A stretch of 64,000 bases of DNA from Marsupella aquatica (taxonomy: Eukaryota > Marchantiophyta): assembly GCA_973895155.1 (NCBI GenBank), contig OZ316892.1, positions 14,756,001-14,820,000 of the forward strand, given 5' to 3'. Below the pieces are notes generated by a model that saw nothing but the letters and a program-made list of their open reading frames with translations, was not told where the DNA came from and ran no database searches. Position numbers and translations under genes: made by a program. This document shows positions 34,491 to 47,151 of this stretch, piece by piece (the stretch's first letter is position 1; each line of letters starts with the position of its first letter).

Positions 34491-37400
34491 TGCGACCAGA
34501 TATTTGGTGTTTGAAACGAGGTGGGTAGTGGGCCTGTGAAGGAGAACGGGGCAGCACCCAGCCCATGTCCCCACTCGTTGGGCCCAATAAACGTTAGGCC
34601 CTACTTGCATGTGAGTGGCCTTTGACAATACGGCCCTCAAATTGAGTGACGGCAGAATCTAACTGATCGAGAGAATAGTGCCGTGCCCCTCTCCTGTGCC
34701 AGGCTTGACGGCTAGAAATAAGGAGTTACATTGGCAAGGGCCGGAAACATTGCAGCTCTCAGGTGTCCTGACTTCAGCTTTAGTGAAGTAGACAAAAATG
34801 AAGTACACTAACAAACAAAACAAACGGGCACCAACTGTTCACTTGATTAGATCATTCAAGCTAAAAAGGATCTGCTTTTTGCTTGGTTTGCTCTTGTAAG
34901 GAATGCATTTTGTTTCTTCTTCTGGGCACCCTCATCTTGAATGGGCTCCATGAGAAACCTCACTATGGAAGTCATATGTCTCTCTTTTCCATGTGTCACT
35001 TGTAGGTGCACCAATAAGGCTCGGACAACCACCTTCAACCTCCACTGGAACTTCAATAGGTTTTGCTTCCTCTGCTGGAATGGGGATAGTTGCATGATGG
35101 AAAGGAACTAGTGGTGACTGCACGTTAAATCTATGTCAACTGAATGCACTATGTACACCAAAATATAAAACAATACACTATATTTATGATCTGCAAATCA
35201 AGTGAAATGAATGATATGTCTTGGTTTTTGTTTAGGTTGTACGGTTGAAATAGATTTAACGTGCGGTCTAGTGAAGGAATCCAACCTTGTCTGGAAGCAC
35301 GAGGCATGCCTCTTTGCTTGATCTTCTTCTGGTCACACAACAATTCTAGAGCAAATTAGGGTTCAATCAAATGCCAAAACAAAATACATGTCGGACAGTT
35401 GAACACCACAAGCTCGACCACAAGTAAAAGAATCAAAATTTAAGGCAAGGAAGTCGAACAAAAGTTGGGGGAAACAAAAACCTTAGGATGCCTGCTGACC
35501 CAAGCTATGATTGCTCTTCCCAAACTGAAGCAAAATGACCTAAAACAGATGAATGTCTGGTTTTCTCATATGGTTACTTGGACAAACAATGCTGTCAGCC
35601 TCAAATGACTAGAAACTGTTGATGATGCTACTACATAAATTGGAAGCTACTCGCATCCATCAAGAGGAGACTAAGGTATGCATGGGAAATGAGCAAGGAA
35701 ATGACGTGGACAATATAGTTGTTGAGCAAAATTCTGAGTTGGGGAATCATCTGTTGCTACATTCTGAAGTGATACAATATGAGGGAAATTGCATGGTGCT
35801 AATTGTGAGGCCAATGTTCTGTTGCTACATCCTTGGGGTCTCCATGTGCACCACCATCTTCTCAGTGAACTAGCAAAGGGGTTAATTTGAGGAAATTGCA
35901 CCTTGACTCCCGCCCTGACTTTAATATTGGTCAGCCTGGCTAATGAGATTGGCTCATCATTGTCTTGGTTGATAAGGTGCTTTGCAAACAATTCCCTTTT
36001 GATAGCTGCTGAATCTCACTCCGATAGTTTATAGAGACAAGATGAATGACTAATAAAATTATTTCCCACTTGATATAGGGATTACTAATTTCATACAAAT
36101 TCAAGAAAGAAAGCCACCCATTGACTATATAATCAGATTTCAAGAACTTGCATATTCCCGTGCATATTACTAATTGAGTGCTCCAAACACCATGGCAACA
36201 AGATAAAGCAAAGCCATGTCTCAACATCACAAGGGAATATTGAGATTTGGCAATACTAGGAAATAGTTGATTTCATCAGGTTACATTTTACAAAAGTAAA
36301 CAGGAAGCATGAACTGAGTAGTTGATGAGTAACGCTAAAAGTTGGTGTCCAAGCCATATTTTCTGCAGCTTGTTGCTTTGTAGTAGCAGGATTTTGTAGG
36401 GGAACTGATGTCTCCCAAAGCAATGTCTACACTTGCAAAATATGAGTCGTCTATCATTCCACTTGAGATAGAACATATAGACATTGGTCTGGGTGACATT
36501 AGTGCTCCTACAAAATTCCAGATTTGAACTGAAGCTTGATAAACACCATTGTCTCTAACATGTCGATGTAGCAATCCAAAGTAGTGAACACTGCACATCT
36601 TCATTTATGCCTAGCTTGACCTTCACCAAGAAAGCCACATTAGCATTGATAAAAGAGACAATGCATCTAAAACTGCTCAAGAGTATGTTGGCATTGGATC
36701 ACACAGTCCTATTCTGTTCACATGAACAACCTATTCTATTCATGTCATCACACGTAATAACAGATGGGCAATTGGGCCAATGAAGCAAAACCTTATAATT
36801 CACTAACTGTTAGGTTGCAAAAACACTCAAACATGACTATGTGCTTGAGTTGAGGCCACCAGAAATTATCAGACCCCAAAATTGTAGAAAATCCCTATAA
36901 CAGCCCAAAACTGTAGAAAATCTCTACAATAACAAACAACAGGGTATAATAGGGTATAGTAATAATGGCATGAAAATGCTGTTAAATTCTGATATTGACC
37001 CATGGGATCAGATGATGATTAAGGATGACTGTGTGCACTGACATGACCTGAAGATATATTGAGTTTGTCAGATGTTCTTTCTGACTATTCATGGTGTTGT
37101 TTCTATGCTACTGGCATATGTAGATCACCATCCTGAGTTGCATCAAAAGTATTTTTGCACCATATATAACTTTGTCATCTCAAGTTCATTTGGGTTGAGA
37201 CTTTTTACAATGATGGCTAGCTTGAGGATGTACTCATCAAAAAATTTGAAGAAAAATAAAATTTCCAAAACTTAATTTCCAAATGAATTACCCTTATCAA
37301 ACCAATCAGAAAAACGAAAATGGAAAATTAAAGAAAAAGTAACTAAGGTGAGAGTGAGGGAGGAAAGAAGATAGAACATTGTTAATTAACATAAATGATT

Positions 37401-38246
37401 TGGCAGAATGATTCATTTGTATCCACATGGAATTAATTGAGGGCGACTTCAATGGGTCACAAGTGAAAAATTGCATAAGTCTAGGCAAACAGTACCAAGC
37501 AGATTTCTTATGCGACATACTAGGGCGTCTCAAAGCCTGACGTTAACAAGGTAATATATAAGGCCCTCCCATAGCTCAGTATTACAAGAACTCCCGTAAG
37601 ACTTATGGGAGCCGATCTTCAGCTACTGCAAGGAAAGCCCACGGCCTCAACACTTAACCCTAAACTTTCCCACAACTTTAGGCACATACGGAAATCTGGA
37701 TATCCAGGATTCTAAAACTCCAGAAAGGCGCAACTGAAGGCACATGGGCTTTGTGCATGACGTGGTGATGGCTGTTGCATTTGAAGTGAGGACTAATCAA
37801 GAATGGAGAGAAAAAGAATATTGGCTATGAAACAGGTGAGACTGCAACCTCCTACCTTATGGGGTGGGTCAATGGTACCACAAATCCATAATTTTCACTA
37901 ATTACCCAGCTTTGAGACCCCAATTGACACCACTATGGTCAATATAAAAATGCATGCATCTTCACTGGACCCCTGATAAATGATGAGAAATTAACTACTT
38001 TGGGTGTATGTAATGAATTTTGTGTAACTATTATGACAAACTTTTTCTAAATGGACACGTTTGAGAAAACCTTTGCCCCGGTCATTGTTAACCATTGACT
38101 AATTTCTGTATTTAATGTTCATTATTCAAAAAAGAAGTCGTCATCACAAGTCTAATTAACACGGGGTCAATGGACTAATTTTCACTGAATATGTTAGGAA
38201 GGAATTGAGAGAGACTATACCAATGACAGAATTCCATACATAAAAT

Positions 38247-38405
38247 AATGGAGCCCAAGAATAGTGACATACGTGTAGCAATAGACAACTAGAAACAAGG
38301 ACAGAGGAAGAGAGAGGAGTAGTAGGATACCAATGATATGAATTAATAAATGGAGCCCAAGAATAGTGACATACGTGTAGCAATAGACAAGTAGAAACAA
38401 GGACA
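38247..38405. repeat. 57-bp direct repeat pair, period 102
   Basis: Copies at 38247-38303 and 38349-38405 both read aatggagcccaagaatagtg onward to aacaaggaca, differing at one base. The 45 bp between them is unique. The repeat makes the overlapping minus-strand frames there look internally repeated. Confidence 0.9.
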
Positions 38406-39540
38406 AGATCCCAAAGGCAGACAGAGAAAATAAAGAAAAACACTACAGTAGTCATTCTTGCAGGCATGTGACCGTACCCGATAAAGTAGGAGCAAGCAAG
38501 AGGCTTGTAATTAAGTTCAGGGACCACTTCCAAGATTTGTGACCCACTTTCCAATCACCGGTAAAGACGATGTGCTCACCTGATCTAACTTGACCTGTCG
38601 AGGCATGGAAATACGCTGAACTGGAGTGACTCCCAGGCACGCCCACGAACCGCCAATCAGATCTGAAGCGATGTCAAATTGAAGCATCCGTGCAGCAAGC
38701 GACCTGCATGAATCATGAACTGGTAGTGATGATGTGATCGATAAGAAGAATTGGACCTGAAGCATAATTGTATCGATTGGGCTAGAAGCCTCGATCGAAC
38801 CGAAGATATTAGGGCTCTGATTACCGCCGAGAAGCACTATGATTACGGCCGAGAACTAGAGCAGCGAGCTGCACTGTGATCATACGAATCAGAGGGTGCG
38901 AGCTGAAAACGAGCGTACGTTAGTGTTCTGATAGCAGGATCGTAGCCAGAGGGTATGAGGAATATATTTTAAAAGCGACTGGCAATCTAAGTTGACGATG
39001 GATTTACGTGTTCAATTGAGTCGACTGTAATTTCATTACATTTTAAGTTGACATCGACGACGGATTTACGTTGTTCAAAAACTCGACGATAAATTTATTA
39101 GATTATGGGAATTAGAGAACTGTGAATAAAATCAGCAGGAGCAAATGGCTTTAATCATGCAAGCTAGGGTTGTGATCGTGATGAGTAGTAAGGATAGTAC
39201 ACACTCAATTATAAGAAGCTACCTACCCGAACATGACGACTATGATTACCCCGTGAAATCCACCGAACAATAACTGTTCTAGATCATGTTGAATTATTGG
39301 CAATGTTGCAAGGCTTTCAAACGAAAGTTACGAGACTGCAAGGAAAGCTAGTTTGCTAGCGATTCCCACCTGCAGCAATCCTGTCGGGGCCTCTATTCAA
39401 CCCTGGTTCTCTCAAAAGAAGATAACGCTGCCGGTGAGAAGTTAGTCCCAATCGTAGAGGACAACCCTGCAGATCGACAGATCAGCATCTATGCAATACT
39501 ATGGTACTCAGCTGCTAAGTCATTCGAAACTTAACGCAGA

Positions 39541-39920
39541 TGGAGAACAACACCTAGAGAACAGAACCTCGAGAGCAAGAGTTGCTCCTTACTAACTCCA
39601 GATAGACAAGTAGGCTAACACAAGGCCCTGGTAGGAAAAGTGGAATACCCCTAGCTGACTGTATGAAAGTGTTTCCATACAACTTTGTGGGACTGAGCTA
39701 GATTCCACTTGAAGATCGTGAAAATCTAGTTTCCCATGGAATTGATACCCGAATACCTGCTTTTCCCATGTGTAAGTGGTTTGTCTGGGAGATTGTAGAA
39801 GTCCCACGACAAAGGTAGGAAAAGCTAAGTAATTGAAGATACTTACAGCAGGTGGAGAACCACACCTAGAGAACAAACCTCGAGAGCACGAGATGTTCCT
39901 TAGTAACGCTAGATAGACAA
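39541..39920. repeat. Direct repeat pair of about 68 bp
   Basis: 39541-39609 and 39853-39920 share tggagaac...cacctagagaac, then acctcgagagca and ctagatagacaa-like ends, with several substitutions. They are about 312 bp apart. Confidence 0.8.
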
Positions 39921-41034
39921 ACAGACACACCGGTTATTGTTGATGTACCTCAATTACCCTCGTGTCAATCGTCGTAAATTCGCAGTATTTCAAGCCTCGC
40001 TGCGCATATTTCACTAGTAAGTCCAGACGGACAGATGTTAACAGCGGTGAGTTGAGTTTGCGCTCCACAATGGAAAGGGATGTAATTTTCCATTCTTTCG
40101 AGCTCAGCAATTCATGCTCCGCTTGAACCACTTGATCGAATGCAGGCGGAGTAGGAATTAAACATCAGATCATGAACCAAAAAACTAAATCAGAAATATA
40201 TAGAAAGTACAGAAAACGTACACTCAGTGAAAATTTTAAGAGCTTTTCATACATGACAACAACCAATCCATATCAGATCTAGCCACAGCCACGGGACCAC
40301 AGTAGGTTGATCTTCTGCACAACTGAAGTCTTTTAGTATCAGATCTGGAGGACGACAAGAACATTGAGAAACTACGCAACACAAATCAGGGCCAACGAAG
40401 CAAGGAGTACAGCTCAACCCCGAGCTTAACAAGTACCTTGCTAATCGAGATGCTTCATGACTAGCTCGGTTCGGTTGTCAAGATGAGTCGATCGATTTGG
40501 AATGACATCCTTGCACACACTTTCGCATCAAGTTTCAGATCTGCCCACAGACTGGCAGATCAGGATTAGAGCGTCATTTCCGGTCCATCAGAACTGCTTG
40601 ACGCCTAGCTTGCGGTTTCGGCGACTATGCAACTTCAAATTGATGATCAGGCCTGAGTGCCCGGTGCCTACATGACTGCCAAACCTTGCATCACAAGTTG
40701 GGCCGTGTGATATGGGCGTGTTGCGTCGAGCTCGATCAGAAGTCCACTTGCGTCCAGCGACCCACTTGCGCACACTCATGTTTTGTGCTCTATTTCCGGG
40801 CACGAGTGGTTCGATCTGGGTCGTGGCCTTTTCTCTTTGGTATCATAGTCCCTACCGTGCACTGTTACCATACCTTCCCTCGCTTCGTCGCGTTCGACAT
40901 GCAATCTAATGTTGAAATGTCGCGACCAGCTTTCACCTATCTCTCAATAAGCTTGACCGACTGGTTCTACCTAAGTACTAGAGCTCGACCAGTCGTTGCA
41001 CTGCGTTAGGACTGGTTCTTCTTCGAACACAAAA

Positions 41035-41205
41035 CCCTTGTTCAAATTTGTAATGCCCTTAGTGATTTTCTCTTTGCGATATTGTGTGCAACCCTTGTTC
41101 ACAATTTAGTGCCCTTAGTAATTTTCTCTTTGCGTTATGGGTGCAACCCTTATTCAAAGTTGATGCCCTTAGTGATTTTTCTTTGTGATTTTGGGTCCTT
41201 TCACG
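41035..41205. repeat. Three tandem units of about 60 bp
   Basis: Three imperfect copies, each with caacccttgttca (or ttattca), tgcccttagt(g/a)attt and tctttgcg. The units decay to the right. Confidence 0.85.
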
Positions 41206-42103
41206 GAGGGGAATCCTTGGTTTGGATGGGGCATTATGACGAAACTTCTCCTCTTAATTTACTAAATAGAGAATCTCTTAAGGCTATAAATGAATTAATA
41301 TCCTGAGTTTAGGGCCTTGTGGCTTACAATGCCCATACTTGAACCCAAGGCCCAGGCACTTCAATAGAAAGGGTGTGGTGTTAGGAAAAAAATCTTCTTT
41401 TGTCAGAACACCCTATCATATAGCAGTGTCAGAACATCCTATCATTGGCACTTTTGAGCCTATGGCCTAGACAGTGCTTTGGATTTGGTTCTCCTTTCCA
41501 ACCAAAATCCAAAGACAAAATTCAAACACGTACACAAGTCCGGCCTGCACTCTCAAATCAAAGGATGTTGGGTTTGAGTGCTTTTTTGGTCAAAATGTCA
41601 GATTTTTTGGATAGAAAACTATAGTCGGAATGAGCCTTTTGGTGAAAGACAATACCCAAATTCTGCTGGTCCGGATGTTCCCATACATATAAGGCTCAGC
41701 AAAGGCAGGTGAAAAAAATTGCCAGCTTACTTTAATTTTGATCTTTTTCTTACCACATATCCTATGGAGTAACTTGCCCTCATCAAAACATTATGTCTTA
41801 TCACATATGCTATAAAATTAGACCTAAGCTTGTAGTTCCTTCGGGAGTCCCTTGTGAATTTTTCACATCCAAACATTGTCAGTGCCTTATCAGATATACT
41901 ATATCAATATGGCAAACCCTGTTTTCCCTAGGTCACCTGGTACTTGTCCCTGAGGTCATGCCTCCCATCATCCATAGGGGAGGTGGCAGCCAGCACACAA
42001 CATCTACCTAAGAACTGGAAATAGAGATTGTAAGAATCTAAAAAAAGCGTACAACAAGTTCTCGACAGTCGAGAAATTGTAACTCGAATTAATTACAAGT
42101 TTT

Positions 42104-42217
42104 TGTGAGAGTATGAATGGAATGAATCATGTATAGTCTATGGTGGTTGGTACATATAGTGGTGTCGGTCCGGTGACTGGCTGATCCGGTCGTCCGGTCA
42201 CCAGGTAGAGTCTAACA
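42104..42217 (-). repeat. 3' LTR of copia element 2
   Basis: 114-bp LTR, TG...CA, one difference from 48471-48584. The polypurine tract lies at its inner edge. Confidence 0.95.
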
Positions 42218-42226
42218 CTCCCCTTT
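42218..42226 (-). other. Polypurine tract of copia element 2
   Basis: The plus strand reads CTCCCCTTT next to the LTR, so the minus strand has AAAGGGGAG immediately before the 3' LTR. Confidence 0.85.
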
Positions 42227-42535
42227 GGATATATAGTGACAACTATGTAGACAACATAGACTATACCTATTATATCATGTTCATAGAAAATACATGATAT
42301 AAGTATAAGCAAGGTAGACTGCCTCGTTAAAAAACCTTTATCAACTCTAGTTTAGTAAAAACTCTACCAGTGTAGCAGAGAAAAATATGAGTGCTAAAGG
42401 GAAAAGAGTGCAGCCTAACAGTCCTCGTCGTAATAAATGTCAATATTAAGTAAAGTTAGATGTTATGGTAAATCTAGCTTTAATATCTGTTTCAATAGTA
42501 GGTCGTCAGCATCATGTCATCAGCAGCATCAATCG

Positions 42536-43353
42536 TCATGTGGAGTAGCAGCCTCCACGGTCATCATGCGTCGCACGCTCTGCAGTCCAATCGCCTGGCA
42601 GTGTCGGTGATGAACTGATGGTGGTAGTGATTTGGTGAAGAGATCCGCACAGTTGTCTGCACTGCAAAATGTTGATCTCTTTTCCATGTAACTCGTGGGT
42701 GTAGAAAAACTTTGGAGCTATATGCTTCACGCGATCGCTTTTGATGAATCCTTTCGTGATCTGCTGTATACATGTTGCGTTATCCTCACAAATGTTAGTA
42801 GGCTTCGTTAGTGGTGGTAGGCCGCATTTGGTGTTGATGTGATTTATAAAGGATCGTAACCAAATGGCTTCACGACTAGCCTCATGTAGTGCTAAGATTT
42901 CTGAGTGATTCGATGAGGTTGCTGTTAGGGTCTGTTTCACGCTTTTCCAAGAAAAAGCGATATCCCCTATGGTAAAAATGTATCCAGTTTGGGATTTTGC
43001 GGTATCAGTGTCGGAGAGATATCCGGCATCCGCATATCCTATGAGCTCGTGGTTTGCACCGAATGGGTAAAATAACCCGGTATCAGTGGTTCCACGTAGA
43101 TATCTAAATACGTGCTTAACTCCATTCCAGTGTCTGGCGTGGGAATTGCACTATGTCTAGCTAGTAAGTTAACTGCAAATGCAATGTCTGGTCGTGTCTG
43201 ATTTGCTAGATACATTAATGCTCCTATCGCAGAAAGATACGGAGTTTCTGGTCCTAATAGTGGTTCATGTTCTTCGCGTTTGCGAAAAACATCAGTATTG
43301 TTTTCTAATGAACGTACAACCATTGGTGACGTCAATGGGTGTGCTAGGTTCAT
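42536..43353 (-). pseudogene. Copia 2 C-terminal RT and RNase H, frameshifted
   Basis: Segment 43353-43039 has MNLAHPLTSPMVV and GALMYLANQTRPDIAFAVNL, the region after the RT catalytic box. It changes frame near 43130, after the RHSAIPT stretch. Segment 42940-42536 resumes in the other frame with QTLTATSSNHSEILALHEAS and REAIWLRSFI, the RNase H core, and ICEDNATCIQQITKGFIKSD. It is frameshifted again after INILQCR, so the final residues of the open frame are not the native ones. Confidence 0.9.
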
Positions 43354-43389
43354 ATTGAACTATTTTAGGATCTTTTCGGTTTGTGTTGT

Positions 43390-44973
43390 CTAATGGAGCA
43401 TCATGCCAGTGGGTAGGATCTCTAGTTGTAAGCCTAAGCAAAAGTTTGTATGTCCAAGGTCTTTCATCTCAAATGTTGATTTAAGACTGGTAATAGTATG
43501 TTCTGTAAGTTGGGGTGTCCCAAATATATTTAAGTCATCAACATAAATAGAAACGATGACATATTCGTCATTCACATGTTTAATAAATAAACATGGTGTA
43601 ATGGCATCATGGGAAAAACCCATGGCAATCATTTCATCAGTAAATCTTTGATACCATACTCTGCCACTTTGTTTCAGGCCATATAATGCCTTCAACACGC
43701 GGATAGCTAGTCCGCGGCGAGTATTCTGTACGGTTAACACGGCGGTGTCGTTATTATGAGTTACATGTGTAGATGACACATGAGGTGTAACTTGAGATAA
43801 TTGTATTATAATCTTATGTAAATATGGAATATGCGATTTAGCGCCTTGAGCTAAAGCTCGGCGTCGTTGCTCCAACTCAGGAGGTGATCGCATGTATAGA
43901 CAAGTGTCTAAAGTGCCATATAGATATGCAGTTGCAACATCCAGTTGTCGCATCTGTAGTTGATGGAAAATGGCAAATCCAATAAGATATCGGAATGTTG
44001 TGCTATCCATAACCGGTGAATAGGTTTCATCGTAATGAATTCCCGGTTGTTGTGTAAATCCTTTCCCTACCAGACGTGCTTTATAGCGTACAACTTGGCC
44101 TTTATCATTTCTTTTGCGGACAAATGTCCACTTGTAGCCAATTAGGTGTACGTCTTGCGGTGTTGGCTTGACTGGGCCAAAAGTTTGTCTGCTGAGTAGG
44201 AAATCTAATTCTCCATTTATAGCTTTTTGCCATTCAGGCCAATCTGGTCTGTTTTGGCATTCTAAGATAGATATTGGTTCGGGTGTATCGTCAGTGATAT
44301 GTGTTGCCACCATTAATGCAAAAGCATCATCTATTGAAGTAGTATTTCTATCCCACATCGCACCTGTGTGTGCGTAGTGGATAGAGATCTCTTCATGGGA
44401 TATAGATTTGGTATGATCGACATCAGGTGAAGGTGGTATAGATGAACCACGCCTTCGTGGTTGTTTATATTTTGTTCCCAAGGGTCTACCTCGTTTTGCA
44501 CAAGATTGGGATGTACTTGTTGGCTCATTTGATAATTCAATGCGGGCAGATGCTCTCGCAATTGGAATATGTGAGCGGCTAACTTGTGATGTATCAACGA
44601 AAGCGTCGGGAAGTTCTTCCACAATCTTGTGGAGTTGTAAAATTCGTTGAACTTCTTTCTCCCCTTGATTGGTTCTAAGGTCTTGCCAAAATGGCGAATG
44701 TCTTTCCCACTCCAAAGGTGGTTGTGGGTGTTCAGAGGTTATTAATGGTGGGTAAATGTGTTCATCAAAATGGCAATCTAGAAATCTGGATTTAAAAACG
44801 TCGCCAGTTGTAGGCTCCATATATCGGATTATGGACGGTGAGTCGAATCCGATGTATATCCCCAACTGTCATTGGGGTCCCATCTTGGTTTGTTTGGGTG
44901 GAGTAATGGGGACCATTACTTGGCATCCAAATGAACGAAGGTGGGATAGGTCAGGTTTAATACCATTAGCAAT
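43390..44973 (-). pseudogene. Copia 2 integrase C-terminus and reverse transcriptase
   Basis: The frame is open from 44868 to 43390 and, with one internal TGA at 44869-44871, back to the TAA at 44974. It has LGIYIGFDSPSIIRYMEP, a variable linker, then KARLVGKGFTQQPGIHYDET, the RT core QLDVATAYLYGTLDTCLYMR, ALYGLKQSGRVWYQRF and the intact catalytic box SIYVDDLNIFG. Between the PPEL stretch and ALYGLKQSG there are roughly 60 residues where related copia elements have about 12-15. The RT active site itself is preserved. Confidence 0.92.
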
Positions 44974-46806
44974 TTAGTATGGGCTATAGGTATTAAAAGC
45001 CGATGGGTGGTATTGAATTAATGCATTAGCCTGTAATATGGCATGTCCCCATGCTGAGACGGGGAGTTTTGACTGCATTAGTAGTGGGCGTGCAATTAAC
45101 TGAAGGCGTTTAATGACCGCTTCAGCTAATCCATTCTGAAAATGCACGTGAGGTACAAGATATTGTACGTTTATGCCAAGTGATGTGCAAAAGTCGTCAA
45201 ATGTTTCGGATGTGAATTCCCCTGCATTGTCCACCCTTAGTGTCTTAATGGGGTGGTCTAGGAATTGTGCTTTCACGCACAAGATTTGTGCCAAAATGCG
45301 AGGCATAACCATGTTCCTCGTTGAAAGCAGGGTCACATTTGACCATTTAGTTGATGCGTCAATTAATACCATAAAGTAGCGGAAAGGTCCGCTTGGAAGG
45401 TTAATTGGCCCGCAAACATCTGCATGGATGATTTCCAAGAATTGGGGTATTTTAGTTGGCAATTTTGATGCCGTGGGCCTTGTTATTAATTTGCCGCGTG
45501 AGCATGCAGTGCATCGGGTGCTCGCTGGAAAGTGGCGTGTATTGATTGGAATGCCTCTTGAATTCTTAATGACTTTGGTTAGCATTGATTGGCCGGGGTG
45601 GCCGAGGCGTGCATGCCAAAGCGCATGCAATTTGCTTGTGTTGGCATTGTTATGCAGGCATTCAATATGAGTTACATAAAACCCGCAAGGATACGAGAAA
45701 AGTGTTTCTTTAATGATTTTCCCCGTAGGGGTATTTTCAACCAAGTGTATCACTTCCTGGTCTCTTGTGTCGCCCGTCTGGACATGTAGTCCATTTGCTC
45801 GTATATCTCTAAAACTGAGGAGATTACGGGTTGCATTCGGGGCGAAAATGACAGATTCTATGTGAATCGCTGTACCCTGCGGTAGTCTAATGGAAGCTAG
45901 GCCGAAGCCTTCTTCTATTTGGCTAGGGCCATTTATAGTGGTCAGGGATCTACGTGAGGGTGTAATCTTGTGGAAAAGGTGTCTATCCCTGAGGATAGTA
46001 TGCGTGGTCGCACTGTCGATAATACATGTGCTTGGACTATTTAAATCTGGTGTAGTGGAGCTACTTGCCACTAAGTGTGCCTCGGGTTGGGCAGGTAGGT
46101 CTGAAAAGTCTTGGAATGGGTCACTAGACTCCATAAACGCCCCGTAGGTCTCACGGGGTGGTGGCCTAGAGGTTTGTCCATCCTGGATGGACCGTTGGTA
46201 TAGATCTCTAAGGTGTTGCGGGATTCTACAGTTTCTCGCTAGGTGGTTTGTCATGCCACATTCATGGCATTTTGGTCGTTCCCGTTGTTGTCGGGATTGT
46301 GACCAATCGTTTCTACGGTTGTTGTTATATATTCTACCACCGCTGCGTCCACCACGTCCACCACGTCCTCCACGTCCTCTAAAGGTCCGTTGGGAGTTAT
46401 ATTGTGGACGTTGGTTATAGAAACTCCCCCTATTGTGGGTGTTTCTTCGGTTGCCATTCTTAGTGCGCTTAATGCCTTGCCTCGATGTGGAGAATTCAGC
46501 ATTTTCTATGTTATGGGTTTCATTCTCTTGTCCTGAGGGCAGTGTGCCCACAGGTTGTTTTCTAGAGTTTACTAAAAGAAGTTCTTGGTTTCTTTCGGTG
46601 ACTAGGAGGTGGGCTATGAGCTTGGAGTATTGCCCGAACTTCATGTTTCGATACTGTGTTGATAGCCACACATTCGATGAATGAAATGGCAACAAGGTCT
46701 TCTCTAGCAGATCCTTGTCTGTGACCGGCTCGCCACATAGTGCAAGGGTTGATGTTATTCTAAAGAGTTCGCTATTGTAGGTTGAAATAGAGGTAAAGTC
46801 CTGGAC
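44974..46806 (-). pseudogene. Copia 2 gag C-terminus, protease and integrase
   Basis: The frame is open from the TGA at 46807-46809 to the TAA at 44974. It contains an RG-rich stretch (RGRGGRGGRGGRSGG), an intact zinc knuckle CHECGMTNHLARNC (CX2CX4HX4C), the protease box IIDSATTHTILRD, the integrase zinc region LWHARLGHPG...CTACSRGK, and the catalytic core with HADVCGPIN, LRVDNAGEFTSE and HFQNGLAEAVIKR. All three acidic integrase residues are present. In this family the protease motif DSATTH replaces the commoner DSGATxH. Confidence 0.93.
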
Positions 46807-47151
46807 TCACAGGTTTAGCCAGTCTTGCCTGGCTTTAGGTAGTTCAACCAGTTTTTGGTGGTCGAATCGGGTTTGGAGCGCTGTCCAAAGTTCACGGGGG
46901 GTTGAGAGGTGCATGTATTGTCTTTGTAGGAATCTATGGATATGGCGTCTAAGGAATACGAGAGCCTTAGATTCGTTGGCTTTAGTTAACGGGTCTGGTT
47001 GGGGTTCGCCAGCTAGTATAGGTTGAGCCATCCCTATAGCTGGGAGTAAGGTTAGCGAGGTTAGGTTTTCTTTTAGGTTCATGGACCATTCTAGGTAGTT
47101 GCCGCCATCTATTTCTAGGGCGGGGAAGGTGAGTTTCTCAAGGTTGGCCAT
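46807..47151 (-). pseudogene. Copia 2 gag N-terminus
   Basis: Starts MANLEKLTFPALEIDGGNYL at 47151; further upstream codons are open but not gag-like. It has SMNLKENLTSL and FDHQKLVELPKARQDW, typical of the gag of this copia branch (UBN2-type domain). It ends at a TGA (46807-46809), after which the gag homology continues in the same frame (QDFTSISTYNSELFRI). Confidence 0.9.

Larger units (their letters stand above)
34491..42103. other. Gene-poor spacer
   Basis: No recognised exon on either strand over 7.6 kb. Scattered open frames of 60-132 codons overlap each other on opposite strands and match nothing. It contains three direct-repeat pairs or arrays listed separately (38247-38405, 39541-39920, 41035-41205). 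The stretch 38500-40650 has more even composition and could hide an unrecognised non-coding transcript, but nothing proves it. Confidence 0.5.

Noticed and set aside
40588-41009. Overlapping plus and minus frames of 65-107 codons
   Set aside because: They lie on opposite strands over the same bases, match nothing, and fall in a stretch with no splice or domain support.
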